Positions 1 through 13,595 of a DNA stretch of 64,000 bases are shown here, one piece after another. Numbering within the stretch: the first letter of the stretch is position 1; each line of letters starts with the position of its first letter. Under the pieces are notes generated by a model. It did not search any database, was not told the origin of the DNA, and saw only the letters and a program-made list of their open reading frames with translations. This DNA is from Limnomonas spitsbergensis (lineage: Eukaryota; Chlorophyta; Chlorophyceae; Chlamydomonadales): the NCBI GenBank assembly GCA_037349105.1, contig JAYJMM010000102.1:1364001-1428000 (forward strand), written 5' to 3'. The translations under genes and the position numbers were made by a program.

Positions 1-3000
1 GGTTTCCCCCTTCACTTGAAACCCGTATTAGGGTGGAGGGCTTCCCCCTTCACTTTAATCCCGTTTTAGGGTGGAGGGTTTCCCCCTTCACTTGAAACCC
101 GTTTTAGGGTGGAGGGTTTCCCCCTTCACTTGAATCCCGTTTTAGGGTGGAGGGTTTCCCCCTTCACTTGAATCCCGTTTTAGGGTGGAGGGTTTCCCCC
201 TTCACTTGAATCCTGTTTTAGGGTGGAGGGTTATCCCCTTCACTTGAAACCCGTTTTAGGGTGGAGGGCTTCCCCCTTCACTTGAAACCCGTTTTAGGGT
301 GGAGGGCTTCCCCCTTCACTTGAAACCCGTTTTAAGGTGGAGGGCTTCCCCCCTCACATAAACCCCGTTTTAGGGTGGAGGGCTTCCCCCCTCACTTGAA
401 ACCCGTTTTAGGGTGGAGGGTTTCCCCCTTCACTTGAAACCTGTTTTAGGGTGGAGGGTTTCCCCCTTCACTTGAATCCCGTTTTAGGGTGGAGGGTTTC
501 CCCCTTCACTTAAATCCCGTTTTAGGGTGGAGGGTTTCCCCCTTCACTTGAAACCCGTTTTAGGGTGGAGGGTTTCCCCCCTCACTTGAAACCCGTTTTA
601 GGGTGGAGGGTTTCCCCCTTCACTTGAAACCCGTTTTAGGGTGGAGGGCTTCCCCCTTCACTTGAAACCCGTTTTAGGGTGGAGGGCTTCCCCCTTCACT
701 TGAAACCCGTTTTAGGGTGGAGGGCTTCCCCCTTCACTTGAAACCCGTTTTAGGGTGGAGGGTTTCCCCCTTCACTTGAAACCCGTTGTAGGGTGGAGGG
801 CTTCCCCCTTCACTTGAAACCCGTTTTAGGGTGGAGGGCTTCCCCCTTCACTTGAATCCCGTTTTAGGGTGGAGGGTTTCCCCCTTCACTTGAAACCCGT
901 TTTAGGGTGGAGGGTTTCCCCCTTCACGTAAAACCCGTTTTAGGGTGGAGGGTTTCCCCCTTCACTTGAAACCCTTTTTAGGGTGGAGGGTTTCCCCCTT
1001 CACTTAAAACCCTTTTTAGGGTGGAGGGTTTCCCCCTTCACTTAAAACCCTTTTTAGGGTGGAGGGTTTCCCCCTTCACTTAAATCCCGTTTTAGGGTGG
1101 AGGGTTTCCCCCTTCACTTGAAACCCGTTTTAGGGTGGAGGGTTTCCACCTTCACTTGAAACCCGTTTTAGGGTGGAGGGCTTCCCCCTTCACTTGAAAC
1201 CCGTTTTAGGGTGGAGGGCTTCCCCCTTCACTTGAAACCCGTTTTAGGGTGGAGGGTTTCCCCCTTCACTTGAATCCCGTTTTAGGGTGGAGGGTTTCCC
1301 CCTTCACTTAAACCCGTTTTAGGGTGGAGGGTTTCCCCCTTCACTTGAAACCCTTTTTAGGGTGGAGGGTTTCCCCCTTCACTTAAAACCCTTTTTAGGG
1401 TGGAGGGTTTCCCCCTTCACTTGAAACCCGTTTTAGGGTGGAGGGTTTCCCCCTTCACTTAAAACCCTTTTTAGGGTGAAGGGTTTCCCCCCTCACTTAA
1501 ATCCCGTTTTAGGGTGGAGGGTTTCCCCCTTCACTTGAAACCCGTTTTAGGGTGGAGGGTTTCCCCCTTCACTTGAAACCCGTTTTAGGGTGGAGGGTTT
1601 CCCCCTTCACTTAAAACCCGTTTTAGGGTGGAGGGTTTCCCCCTTCACTTGAATCCCGTTTTAGGGTGGAGGGCTTCCCCCTTCACTTGAATCCCGTTTT
1701 AGGGTGGAGGGCTTCCCCCTTCACTTGAATCCCGTTTTAGGGTGGAGGGTTTCCCCCTTCACTTGAAACCCGTTTTAGGGTGGAGGGCTTCCCCCTTCAC
1801 TTGAAACCCGTTTTAGGGTGGAGGGCTTCCCCCTTCACTTGAAACCCGTTTTAGGGTGGAGGGTTTCCCCTTTCACTTGAAACCCGTTTTAGGGTGGAGG
1901 GCTTCCCCCTTCACTTGAATCCCGTTTTAGGGTGGAGGGTTTCCCCCTTCACTTGAATCTTGTTTTAGGGTGGAGGGCTTCCCCCTTCACTTGAATCCCG
2001 TTTTAGGGTGGAGGGCTTCCCCCTTCACTTGAATCCCGTTTTAGGGTGGAGGGTTTCCCCCCTCATTTGAATCCCGTTTTAGGGTGGAGGGCTTCCCCCT
2101 TCACTTGAAACCCGTTTTAGGGTGGAGGGCTTCCCCCTTCACTTGAAACCCGTTTTAGGGTGGAGGGTTTCCCCCTTCACTTGAAACCCGTTTTAGGGTG
2201 GAGGGCTTCCCCCTTCACTTTAATCCCGTTTTAGGGTGGAGGGCTTCCCCCTTCACTTTAATCCCGTTTTAGGGTGGAGGGTTTCCCCCTTCACTTGAAA
2301 CCCGTTTTAGGGTGGAGGGCTTCCCCCTTCACTTGAAACCCGTTTTAAGGTGGAGGGCTTCCCCCCTCACTTTAACCCCGTTTTAGGGTGGAGGGCTTCC
2401 CCCCTCACTTGAAACCCGTTTTAGGGTGGAGGGTTTCCCCCTTCACTTGAAACCTGTTTTAGGGTGGAGGGTTTCCCCCTTCACTTGAATCCCGTTTTAG
2501 GGTGGAGGGTTTCCCCCTTCACTTAAATCCCGTTTTAGGGTGGAGGGTTTCCCCCTTCACTTGAAACCCGTTTTAGGGTGGAGGGTTTCCCCCCTCACTT
2601 GAAACCCGTTTTAGGGTGGAGGGTTTCCCCCTTCACTTGAAACCCGTTTTAGGGTGGAGGGCTTCCCCCTTCACTTGAAACCCGTTTTAGGGTGGAGGGC
2701 TTCCCCCTTCACTTGAAACCCGTTTTAGGGTGGAGGGCTTCCCCCTTCACTTGAAACCCGTTTTAGGGTGGAGGGTTTCCCCCTTCACTTGAAACCCGTT
2801 TTAGGGTGGAGGGCTTCCCCCTTCACTTGAAACCCGTTTTAGGGTGGAGGGCTTCCCCCTTCACTTGAATCCCGTTTTAGGGTGGAGGGTTTCCCCCTTC
2901 ACTTGAATCCCGTTTTAGGGTGGAGGGTTTCCCCCTTCACGTAAAACCCGTTGTAGGGTGGAGGGTTTCCCCCTTCACTTGAAACCCGTTTTAGGGTGGA

Positions 3001-6000
3001 GGGTTTCCCCCTTCACTTAAAACCCTTTTTAGGGTGGAGGGTTTCCCCCTTCACTTAAATCCCGTTTTAGGGTGGAGGGTTTCCCCCTTCACTTGAAACC
3101 CGTTTTAGGGTGGAGGGTTTCCCCCTTCACTTGAATCCCGTTTTAGGGTGGAGGGCTTCCCCCTTCACTTGAAACCCGTTTTAGGGTGGAGGGCTTCCCC
3201 CTTCACTTGAAACCCGTTTTAGGGTGGAGGGTTTCCCCCTTCACTTGAATCCCGTTTTAGGGTGGAGGGTTTCCCCCTTCACTTAAACCCGTTTTAGGGT
3301 GGAGGGTTTCCCCCTTCACTTGAAACCCTTTTTAGGGTGGAGGGTTTCCCCCTTCACTTAAAACCCTTTTTAGGGTGGAGGGTTTCCCCCTTCACTTGAA
3401 ACCCGTTTTAGGGTGGAGGGTTTCCCCCTTCACTTAAAACCCTTTTTAGGGTGAAGGGTTTCCCCCCCCACTTAAATCCCGTTTTAGGGTGGAGGGTTTC
3501 CCCCTTCACTTGAAACCCGTTTTAGGGTGGAGGGTTTCCCCCTTCACTTGAAACCCGTTTTAGGGTGGAGGGTTTCCCCCTTCACTTAAAACCCGTTTTA
3601 GGGTGGAGGGTTTCCCCCTTCACTTGAATCCCGTTTTAGGGTGGAGGGCTTCCCCCTTCACTTGAATCCCGTTTTAGGGTGGAGGGCTTCCCCCTTCACT
3701 TGAATCCCGTTTTAGGGTGGAGGGTTTCCCCCTTCACTTGAAACCCGTTTTAGGGTGGAGGGCTTCCCCCTTCACTTGAAACCCGTTTTAGGGTGGAGGG
3801 CTTCCCCCTTCACTTGAAACCCGTTTTAGGGTGGAGGGTTTCCCCTTTCACTTGAAACCCGTTTTAGGGTGGAGGGCTTCCCCCTTCACTTGAATCCCGT
3901 TTTAGGGTGGAGGGTTTCCCCCTTCACTTGAATCTTGTTTTAGGGTGGAGGGCTTCCCCCTTCACTTGAATCCCGTTTTAGGGTGGAGGGCTTCCCCCTT
4001 CACTTGAATCCCGTTTTAGGGTGGAGGGTTTCCCCCCTCATTTGAATCCCGTTTTAGGGTGGAGGGCTTCCCCCTTCACTTGAAACCCGTTTTAGGGTGG
4101 AGGGCTTCCCCCTTCACTTGAAACCCGTTTTAGGGTGGAGGGTTTCCCCCTTCATTTGAAACCCTTTTTAGGGTGGAGGGCTTCCCCCTTCACTTGAAAC
4201 CCGTTTTAGGGTGGAGGGTTTCCCCCTTCACTTGAAACCCGTTTTAGGGTGGAGGGCTTCCCCCTTCACTTGAAACCCGTTTTAGGGTGGAGGGCTTCCC
4301 CCTTCACTTGAAACCCGTTTTAGGGTGGAGGGTTTCCCCCCTCACTTGAAACCCGTTTTAGGGTGGAGGGTTTCCCCCTTCACTTGAAACCCTTTTTAGG
4401 GTGGAGGGTTTCCCCCTTCACTTGAAACCCGTTTTAGGGTGGAGGGCTTCCCCCTTCACTTGAAACCCGTTTTAGGGTGGAGGGTTTCCCCCTTCACTTG
4501 AAACCCTTTTTAGGGTGGAGGGTTTCCCCCTTCACTTAAATCCCGTTTTAGGGTGGAGGGCTTCCCCCTTCACTTGAAACCCGTTTTAGGGTGGAGGGCT
4601 TCCCCCTTCACTTGAAACCCTTTTTAGGGTGGAGGGTTTCCCCCTTCACTTAAATCCCGTTTTAGGGTGGAAGGTTTCCCCCTTCACTTGAAACCCGTTT
4701 TAGGGTGGAGGGTTTCCCCCTTCACTTGAAACCCGTTTTAGGGTGGAGGGTTTCCCCCTTCACTTAAATCCCGTTTTAGGGTGGAAGGTTTCCCCCTTCA
4801 CTTAAATCCCGTTTTAGGGTGGAGGGTTTCCCCCTTCACTTGAAACCCGTTTTAGGGTGGAGGGTTTCCCCCTTCACTTGAAACCCGTTTTAGGGTGGAG
4901 GGCTTCCCCCTTCACTCAAATCCCGTTTTAGGGTGGAGGGTTTCCCCCTTCACTTGAAACTCTTTTTAGTGTGGAGGGCTTCCCCCTTCACTTGAATCCC
5001 TTTCTGGGTTTAAGGGTTTCCCCCTTCACTTGAAACCCGTTTTAGGGTGGAGGGTTTCCCCCTTCACTTGAAACCCGTTTTAGGGTGGAAGGTTTCCCCC
5101 TTCACTTGAAACCCGTTTTAGGGTGGAGGGTTTCCCCCCTCACTTAAATCCCGTTTTAGGGTGGAAGGTTTCCCCCTTCACTTGAAACCCGTTTTAGGGT
5201 GGAGGGCTTCCCCCTTCACTTGAAACCCGTTTTAGGGTGGAGGGCTTCCCCCTTCACTTGAAACCCGTTTTAGGGTGGAGGGTTTCCCCCCTCACTTAAA
5301 TCCCGTTTTAGGTTGGAGGGTTTTCCCCTTCACTTGAATCCCGTTTTAGGGTGGAGGGCTTCCCCCTTCACTTAAATCCCGTTTTAGGGTGGAGGGTTTC
5401 CCCCTTCACTTGAAACCCGTTTTAGGGTGGAGGGTTTCCCCCTTCACTTAAATCCCGTTTTAGGGTGGAGGGCTTCCCCCTTCACTCAAATCCCGTTTTA
5501 GGGTGGAGGGTTTCCCCCTTCACTTGAATCCCGTTTTAGGGTGGAGGGTTTCCCCCTTCACTTGAAACCCTTTTTAGGGTTGAGGGTTTCCCCCTTCACT
5601 TGAAACCCGTTTTAGGGTGGAGGGTTTCCCCCTTCACTTGAAACTTGTTTTAGGGTGGAGGGTTTCCCCTTTCACTTAAATCCCGTTTTAGGGTGGAGGG
5701 TTTCCCCCTTCACTTGAATCCCGTTTTAGGGTGGAGGGCTTCCCCCTTCACTTGAATCCCGTTTTAGGGTGGAGGGCTTCCCCCTACACTTGAAACCTGT
5801 TTTAGGGTGGAGGGTTTCCCCCTTCACTTGAAACCCGTTTTAGGGTGGAGGGTTTCCTCCTTCACTTGAAACCCGTTTTAGGGTGGAAGGTTTCCCCCTT
5901 CACTTGAAACCCGTTTTAGGGTGGAGGGCTTCCCCCTTCACTTGAATCCCGTTTTAGGGTGGAGGGTTTCCCCCTTCACTTGAAACCCGTTTTAGGGTGG

Positions 6001-9000
6001 AGGGTTTCCCCCTTCACTTGAAACCCGTTTTAGGGTGGAGGGCTTCCCCCTTCACTTGAAACCCGTTTTAGGGTGGAGGGCTTCCCCCTTCACTTGAAAC
6101 CCGTTTTAGGGTGGAGGGTTTCCCCCTTCACTTGAATCCCGTTTTAGGGTGGAGGGTTTCCCCCTTCACTTAAACCCGTTTTAGGGTGGAGGGTTTCCCC
6201 CTTCACTTGAAACCCTTTTTAGGGTGGAGGGTTTCCCCCTTCACTTAAAACCCTTTTTAGGGTGGAGGGTTTCCCCCTTCACTTGAAACCCGTTTTAGGG
6301 TGGAGGGTTTCCCCCTTCACTTAAAACCCTTTTTAGGGTGAAGGGTTTCCCCCCTCACTTAAATCCCGTTTTAGGGTGGAGGGTTTCCCCCTTCACTTGA
6401 AACCCGTTTTAGGGTGGAGGGTTTCCCCCTTCACTTGAAACCCGTTTTAGGGTGGAGGGTTTCCCCCTTCACTTAAAACCCGTTTTAGGGTGGAGGGTTT
6501 CCCCCTTCACTTGAATCCCGTTTTAGGGTGGAGGGCTTCCCCCTTCACTTGAATCCCGTTTTAGGGTGGAGGGCTTCCCCCTTCACTTGAATCCCGTTTT
6601 AGGGTGGAGGGTTTCCCCCTTCACTTGAAACCCGTTTTAGGGTGGAGGGCTTCCCCCTTCACTTGAAACCCGTTTTAGGGTGGAGGGCTTCCCCCTTCAC
6701 TTGAAACCCGTTTTAGGGTGGAGGGTTTCCCCTTTCACTTGAAACCCGTTTTAGGGTGGAGGGCTTCCCCCTTCACTCAAATCCCGTTTTAGGGTGGAGG
6801 GTTTCCCCCTTCACTTGAATCTTGTTTTAGGGTGGAGGGCTTCCCCCTTCACTTGAATCCCGTTTTAGGGTGGAGGGCTTCCCCCTTCACTTGAATCCCG
6901 TTTTAGGGTGGAGGGTTTCCCCCCTCATTTGAATCCCGTTTTAGGGTGGAGGGCTTCCCCCTTCACTTGAAACCCGTTTTAGGGTGGAGGGCTTCCCCCT
7001 TCACTTGAAACCCGTTTTAGGGTGGAGGGTTTCCCCCTTCACTTGAATCCCGTTTTAGGGTGGAGGGTTTCCCCCTTCACTTGAATCCTGTTTTAGGGTG
7101 GAGGGTTTCCCCCTTCACTTGAAACCCGTTTTAGGGTGGAGGGCTTCCCCCTTCACTTGAAACCCGTTTTCGGGTGGAGGGCTTCCCCCTTCACTTGAAA
7201 CCCGTTTTAAGGTGGAGGGCTTCCCCCCTCACTTAAACCCCGTTTTAGGGTGGAGGGCTTCCCCCCTCACTTGAAACCCGTTTTAGGGTGGAGGGTTTCC
7301 CCCTTCACTTGAAACCTGTTTTAGGGTGGAGGGTTTCCCCCTTCACTTGAATCCCGTTTTAGGGTGGAGGGTTTCCCCCTTCACTTAAATCCCGTTTTAG
7401 GGTGGAGGGCTTCCCCCTTCACTTGAAACCCGTTTTAGAGTGGAGGGCTTCCCCCTTCACTTGAAACCCTTTTTAGGGTGGAGGGTTTCCCCCTTCACTT
7501 AAATCCCGTTTTAGGGTGGAAGGTTTCCCCCTTCACTTGAAACCCGTTTTAGTGTGGAGGGTTTCCCCCTTCACTTGAAACCCGTTTTAGGGTTCAGGGT
7601 TTCCCCCTTCACTTAAATCCCGTTTTAGGGTGGAAGGTTTCCCCCTTCACTTAAATCCCGTTTTAGGGTGGAGGGTTTCCCCCTTCACTTGAAACCCGTT
7701 TTAGGGTGGAGGGTTTCCCCCTTCACTTGAAACCCGTTTTAGGGTGGAGGGCTTCCCCCTTCACTCAAATCCCGTTTTAGGGTGGAGGGTTTCCCCCTTC
7801 ACTTGAAACTCTTTTTAGTGTGGAGGGCTTCCCCCTTCACTTGAATCCCTTTCTGGGTTTAAGGGTTTCCCCCTTCACTTGAAACCCGTTTTAGGGTGGA
7901 GGGCTTCCCCCTTCACTTGAAACCCGTTTTAGGGTGGAGGGTTTCCCCCTTCACTTGAATCCCGTTTTAGGGTGGAGGGTTTCCCCCTTCACTTAAACCC
8001 GTTTTAGGGTGGAGGGTTTCCCCCTTCACTTGAAACCCTTTTTAGGGTGGAGGGTTTCCCCCTTCACTTAAAACCCTTTTTAGGGTGGAGGGTTTCCCCC
8101 TTCACTTGAAACCCGTTTTAGGGTGGAGGGTTTCCCCCTTCACTTAAAACCCTTTTTAGGGTGAAGGGTTTCCCCCCTCACTTAAATCCCGTTTTAGGGT
8201 GGAGGGTTTCCCCCTTCACTTGAAACCCGTTTTAGGGTGGAGGGTTTCCCCCTTCACTTGAAACCCGTTTTAGGGTGGAGGGTTTCCCCCTTCACTTAAA
8301 ACCCGTTTTAGGGTGGAGGGTTTCCCCCTTCACTTGAATCCCGTTTTAGGGTGGAGGGCTTCCCCCTTCACTTGAATCCCGTTTTAGGGTGGAGGGCTTC
8401 CCCCTTCACTTGAATCCCGTTTTAGGGTGGAGGGTTTCCCCCTTCACTTGAAACCCGTTTTAGGGTGGAGGGCTTCCCCCTTCACTTGAAACCCGTTTTA
8501 GGGTGGAGGGCTTCCCCCTTCACTTGAAACCCGTTTTAGGGTGGAGGGTTTCCCCTTTCACTTGAAACCCGTTTTAGGGTGGAGGGCTTCCCCCTTCACT
8601 TGAATCCCGTTTTAGGGTGGAGGGTTTCCCCCTTCACTTGAATCTTGTTTTAGGGTGGAGGGCTTCCCCCTTCACTTGAATCCCGTTTTAGGGTGGAGGG
8701 CTTCCCCCTTCACTTGAATCCCGTTTTAGGGTGGAGGGTTTCCCCCCTCATTTGAATCCCGTTTTAGGGTGGAGGGCTTCCCCCTTCACTTGAAACCCGT
8801 TTTAGGGTGGAGGGCTTCCCCCTTCACTTGAAACCCGTTTTAGGGTGGAGGGTTTCCCCCTTCACTTGAATCCCGTTTTAGGGTGGAGGGTTTCCCCCTT
8901 CACTTGAATCCTGTTTTAGGGTGGAGGGTTTCCCCCTTCACTTGAAACCCGTTTTAGGGTGGAGGGCTTCCCCCTTCACTTGAAACCCGTTTTCGGGTGG

Positions 9001-12000
9001 AGGGCTTCCCCCTTCACTTGAAACCCGTTTTAAGGTGGAGGGCTTCCCCCCTCACTTAAACCCCGTTTTAGGGTGGAGGGCTTCCCCCCTCACTTGAAAC
9101 CCGTTTTAGGGTGGAGGGTTTCCCCCTTCACTTGAAACCTGTTTTAGGGTGGAGGGTTTCCCCCTTCACTTGAATCCCGTTTTAGGGTGGAGGGTTTCCC
9201 CCTTCACTTAAATCCCGTTTTAGGGTGGAGGGCTTCCCCCTTCACTTGAAACCCGTTTTAGAGTGGAGGGCTTCCCCCTTCACTTGAAACCCTTTTTAGG
9301 GTGGAGGGTTTCCCCCTTCACTTAAATCCCGTTTTAGGGTGGAAGGTTTCCCCCTTCACTTGAAACCCGTTTTAGGGTGGAGGGTTTCCCCCTTCACTTG
9401 AAACCCGTTTTAGGGTTGAGGGTTTCCCCCTTCACTTAAATCCCGTTTTAGGGTGGAAGGTTTCCCCCTTCACTTAAATCCCGTTTTAGGGTGGAGGGTT
9501 TCCCCCTTCACTTGAAACCCGTTTTAGGGTGGAGGGTTTCCCCCTTCACTTGAAACCCGTTTTAGGGTGGAGGGCTTCCCCCTTCACTCAAATCCCGTTT
9601 TAGGGTGGAGGGTTTCCCCCTTCACTTGAAACTCTTTTTAGTGTGGAGGGCTTCCCCCTTCACTTGAATCCCTTTCTGGGTTTAAGGGTTTCCCCCTTCA
9701 CTTGAAACCCGTTTTAGGGTGGAGGGTTTCCCCCTTCACTTGAAACCCGTTTAAGGGTGGAGGGTTTCCCCCTTCACTTGAAACCCGTTTTAGGGTGGAG
9801 GGTTTCCCCCCTCACTTAAATCCCGTTTTAGGGTGGAAGGTTTCCCCCTTCACTTGAAACCCGTTTTAGGGTGGAGGGCTTCCCCCTTCACTTGAATCCC
9901 GTTTTAGGGTGGAGGGCTTCCCCCTTCACTTGAAACCCGTTTTAGGGTGGAGGGTTTCCCCCCTCACTTAAATCCCGTTTTAGGTTGGAGGGTTTTCCCC
10001 TTCACTTGAATCCCGTTTTAGGGTGGAGGGCTTCCCCCTTCACTTAAATCCCGTTTTAGGGTGGAGGGTTTCCCCCTTCACTTGAAACCCGTTTTAGGGT
10101 GGAGGGTTTCCCCCTTCACTTAAATCCCGTTTTAGGGTGGAGGGCTTCCCCCTTCACTCAAATCCCGTTTTAGGGTGGAGGGTTTCCCCCTTCACTTGAA
10201 TCCCGTTTTAGGGTGGAGGGTTTCCCCCTTCACTTGAAACCCTTTTTAGGGTTGAGGGTTTCCCCCTTCACTTGAAACCCGTTTTAGGGTGGAGGGTTTC
10301 CCCCTTCACTTGAAACTTGTTTTAGGGTGGAGGGTTTCCCCTTTCACTTAAATCCCGTTTTAGGGTGGAGGGTTTCCCCCTTCACTTGAATCCCGTTTTA
10401 GGGTGGAGGGCTTCCCCCTTCACTTGAATCCCGTTTTAGGGTGGAGGGTTTCCCCCTTCACTTGAAACCCGTTTTAGGGTGGAGGGTTTCCTCCTTCACT
10501 TGAAACCCGTTTTAGGGTGGAAGGTTTCCCCCTTCACTTGAAACCCGTTTTAGGGTGGAGGGCTTCCCCCTTCACTTGAATCCCGTTTTAGGGTGGAGGG
10601 CTTCCCCCTTCACTTGAAACCCGTTTTAGGGTGGAGGGTTTCCCCCTTCACTTGAAACCCGTTATAGGGTGGAGGGTTTCCCCCTTCACTTAAATCCCGT
10701 TTTAGGGTGGAGGGCTTCCCCCTTCACTTGAATCCCGTTTTAGGGTGGAGGGCTTCCCCCTTCACTTAAATCCCGTTTTAGGGTGGAGGGTTTCCCCCTT
10801 CACTTGAAACCCGTTTTAGGGTGGAGGGTTTCCCCCTTCACTTGAAACCCGTTTTAGGGAGGAGGGCTTCCCCCTCACTTGAAACCCGTTTTAGGGTGGA
10901 GGGTTTCCCCCCTCACTTGAAACCCATTTTAGGGTGGAGGGTTTCCCCCTTCACTTTAAACCCGTTTTAGGGTGGAGGGCTTCCCCCTTCACTTGAAACC
11001 CGTTTTAGGGTAGAGGGTTTCCCCCTTCACTTGAAACCCGTTTTAGGGTGGAAGGTTTCCCCCTTCACTTGAAACCCGTTTTAGGGTGGAGGGTTTCCCC
11101 CTTCACTTGAAACCCGTTTTAGGGTAGAGGGTTTCCCCCTTCACTTGAAACCCGTTTAGGTTGGAGGGTTTCCCCCTTCACTTGAAACCCGTTTTAGGGT
11201 GGAGGGTTTCCCCCTTCACTTGAAACCCGTTTTAGGGTGGAGGGTTTCCCCCTTCACTTGAATCCCGTTTTAGGGTGGAGGGTTTCCCCCTTCACTTGAA
11301 TCCCGTTTTAGGGTAGAGGGTTTCCCCCTTCACTTGAAACCCGTTTTAGGGTGGAGGGTTTCCCCCTTCACTTGAAACCCGTTTTAGGGTGGAGGGTTTC
11401 CCCCTTCACTTGAATCCCGTTTTAGGGTGGAAGGTTTCCCCCTTCACTTGAATCCCGTTTCAGGGTAGAGGGTTTCCCCCTTCACTTGAATCCCGTTTTA
11501 GGGTGGAGGGTTTCCCCCTTCACTTGAATCCCGTTTTAGGGTAGAGGGTTTCCCCCTTCACTTGAAACCCGTTTTAGGGTGGAGGGCTTCCCCCTTCACT
11601 TGAATCCCGTTTTAGGGTGGAGGGTTTCCCCCTTCACTTGAATCCCGTTTTAGGGTGGAGGGTTTCCCCCTTCACTTGAATCCCGTTTTAGGGTAGAGGG
11701 TTTCCCCCTTCACTTGAATCCCGTTTTAGGGTGGAGGGTTTCCCCCTTCACTTGAATCCCGTTTTAGGGTAGAGGGTTTCCCCCTTCACTTGAATCCCGT
11801 TTTAGGGTGGAGGGTTTCCCCCTTCACTTGAATCCCGTTTTAGGGTGGAGGGTTTCCCCCCTCACTTGAAACCCGTTTTAGGGTGGAGGGTTTCCCCCTT
11901 CACTTGAAACCCGTTTTAGGGTGGAGGGCTTCCCCCTTCACTTGAAACCCGTTTTAGGGTGGAGGGTTTCCCCCTTCACTTGAAACCCTTTTTAGGGTGG

Positions 12001-12950
12001 AGGGTTTCCCCCTTCACTTGAAACCCTTTTTAGGGTTGAGGGTTTCCCCCTTCACTTGAAACCCGTTTTAGGGTGGAGGGTTTCCCCCTTCACTTGAAAC
12101 CCGTTTTAGGGTGGAGGGTTTCCCCCTTCACTTAAATCTTGTTTTAGGGTGGGGGCTTCCCCCTTCACTTAAATCCCGTTTTAGGGTGGAGGTCTTCCCC
12201 CTTCACTTGCATCCCGTTTTAGGGTGGAGGGCTTCCCCCTTCACTTAAATCCCGTTTTAGGGTGGAGGGTTTCCCCCTTCACTTGAAACCCTTTTTAGGG
12301 TTGAGGGTTTCCCCCTTCACTTGAAACCCGTTTTAGGGTGGAGGGTTTCCCCCTTCACTTGAAACCCTTTTTAGGGTGGAGGGTTTCCCCCTTCACTTGA
12401 AACCCTTTTTAGGGTAGAGGGTTTCCCCCTTCACTTGAAACCTGTTTTAGGGTGGAGGGTTTCCCCCTTCACTTAAATCCCGTTTTAGGGTGGAGGGTTT
12501 CCCCCTTCACTTGAAACCCTTTTTAGGGTAGAGGGTTTCCCCCTTCACTTGAAACCCGTTTTAGGTTGGAGGGCTTCCCCCTTCACTCAAATCCCGTTTT
12601 AGGGTGGAGGGCTTCCCCCTTCACTTAAATCCCGTTTTAGGGTGGAGGGTTTCCCCCTTCACTTGAAACCCTTTTTAGGGTAGAGGGTTTCCCCCTTCAC
12701 TTGAAACCCGTTTTAGGGTGGAGGGCTTCCCCCTTCACTTGAAACCCGTTTTAGGGTGGAGGGTTTCCCCCTTCACTTGAAACCTGTTTTAAGGTGGAGG
12801 GCTTCCCCCTTCACTTAAAACCCGTTTTAGGGTGGAGGGCTTCCCCCTTCACTTGAAACCCATTTTAGGGTGGAGGGTTTCCCCCTTCACTTAAATCCCG
12901 TTTTAGGGTTGGGGGTATTCACCCTTCACTTGAATCCCTTTCAGACCTGG
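1..12950. repeat. 38-bp satellite array with TTTTAGGG core
   Basis: About 340 head-to-tail copies of a 38-bp unit. Each unit reads GGTTTCCCCCTTCACTTG, then AAACCCGTTTTAGGGTGGAG. Copies vary mainly at GGTTTC/GGCTTC, GAAACCC/GAATCCC/AAAACCC and CCGTTTT/CCTTTTT; a few units are 37 bp. Each unit carries TTTTAGGG, the Chlamydomonas-type telomere word, and a GGGTTTC...GAAACCC dyad. Rare variants recur at fixed long distances, so blocks of about 1.8-2.9 kb were duplicated inside the array (see findings). The G-rich strand is the + strand, opposite to what a true left chromosome end would show. The array degrades after about 12,905. No coding potential is seen. Confidence 0.97.
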
Positions 12951-13595
12951 CTTCACAAGAGCCTTCCACCGAATTCTCCATCCTCATGAATCAACCTGGT
13001 TCCCAGTCAGAAGTCAGACAAGCTGATGCGCGCCCTCCTCCTGTCTTCTGCTGCAACATCAATTTAGCCATTTTCGATCGAATTATCACTACCGGTAGCT
13101 TATTTGTAATCAAGTGCATGCAAACCTTCATATTGTTGATGTATGCCCCCCCACTGCTGCGCCCCCCTCACACACCCACTCTTGTATGCCTCCTCAGCTC
13201 GGCAACACGAGCACCTTATATGCCCACTCCCCTTGAGCGCCCACTTCTGCACCCTCCACAAACGCCCGCACCCCTTGTGTGACCCCACACTTCTTACAGG
13301 ACTGTCCCTCCACAACCTGACCGTATGAGCACGCTGTCCTTGTCACACACACATTCCCCCTTACATGCGCTTCACTGCTGCGCCCCACACTGCAAAACCG
13401 CTATCACGCCCACTGCCCCTTACATGTGCCTCACTCCGGCATCCTCTCGCACGTCCACTACTCCTGTCATGCCCCTCGCTCCACGCTCACATTCTCTTTC
13501 GTGCCCCCCACTTGCTGCATGTGTTCTGCACGCACCCACTCCCCTTGCATGCCGCTTGCATGCCCCCCACTGCCTGCAGGACACTCCCTCCTCAG
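12951..13595 (+). other. C-rich sequence upstream of first LRRC40 exon
   Basis: Unique to mildly repetitive C-rich sequence between the satellite and the first recognised LRRC40 exon, probably intron. It contains degenerate repeats of the type CCCACTCCCCTTGAGCGCCC. It also has a partial copy of the true acceptor border: CTCCTCAGCTCGG occurs near 13,190, and again at 13,587-13,600 where the exon starts. No upstream exon could be identified here. Confidence 0.5.

Noticed and set aside
1..12950. True telomere at the left end
   Set aside because: The unit is 38 bp rather than a pure 8-bp repeat, and TTTTAGGG runs on the + strand, the wrong orientation for a left terminus.
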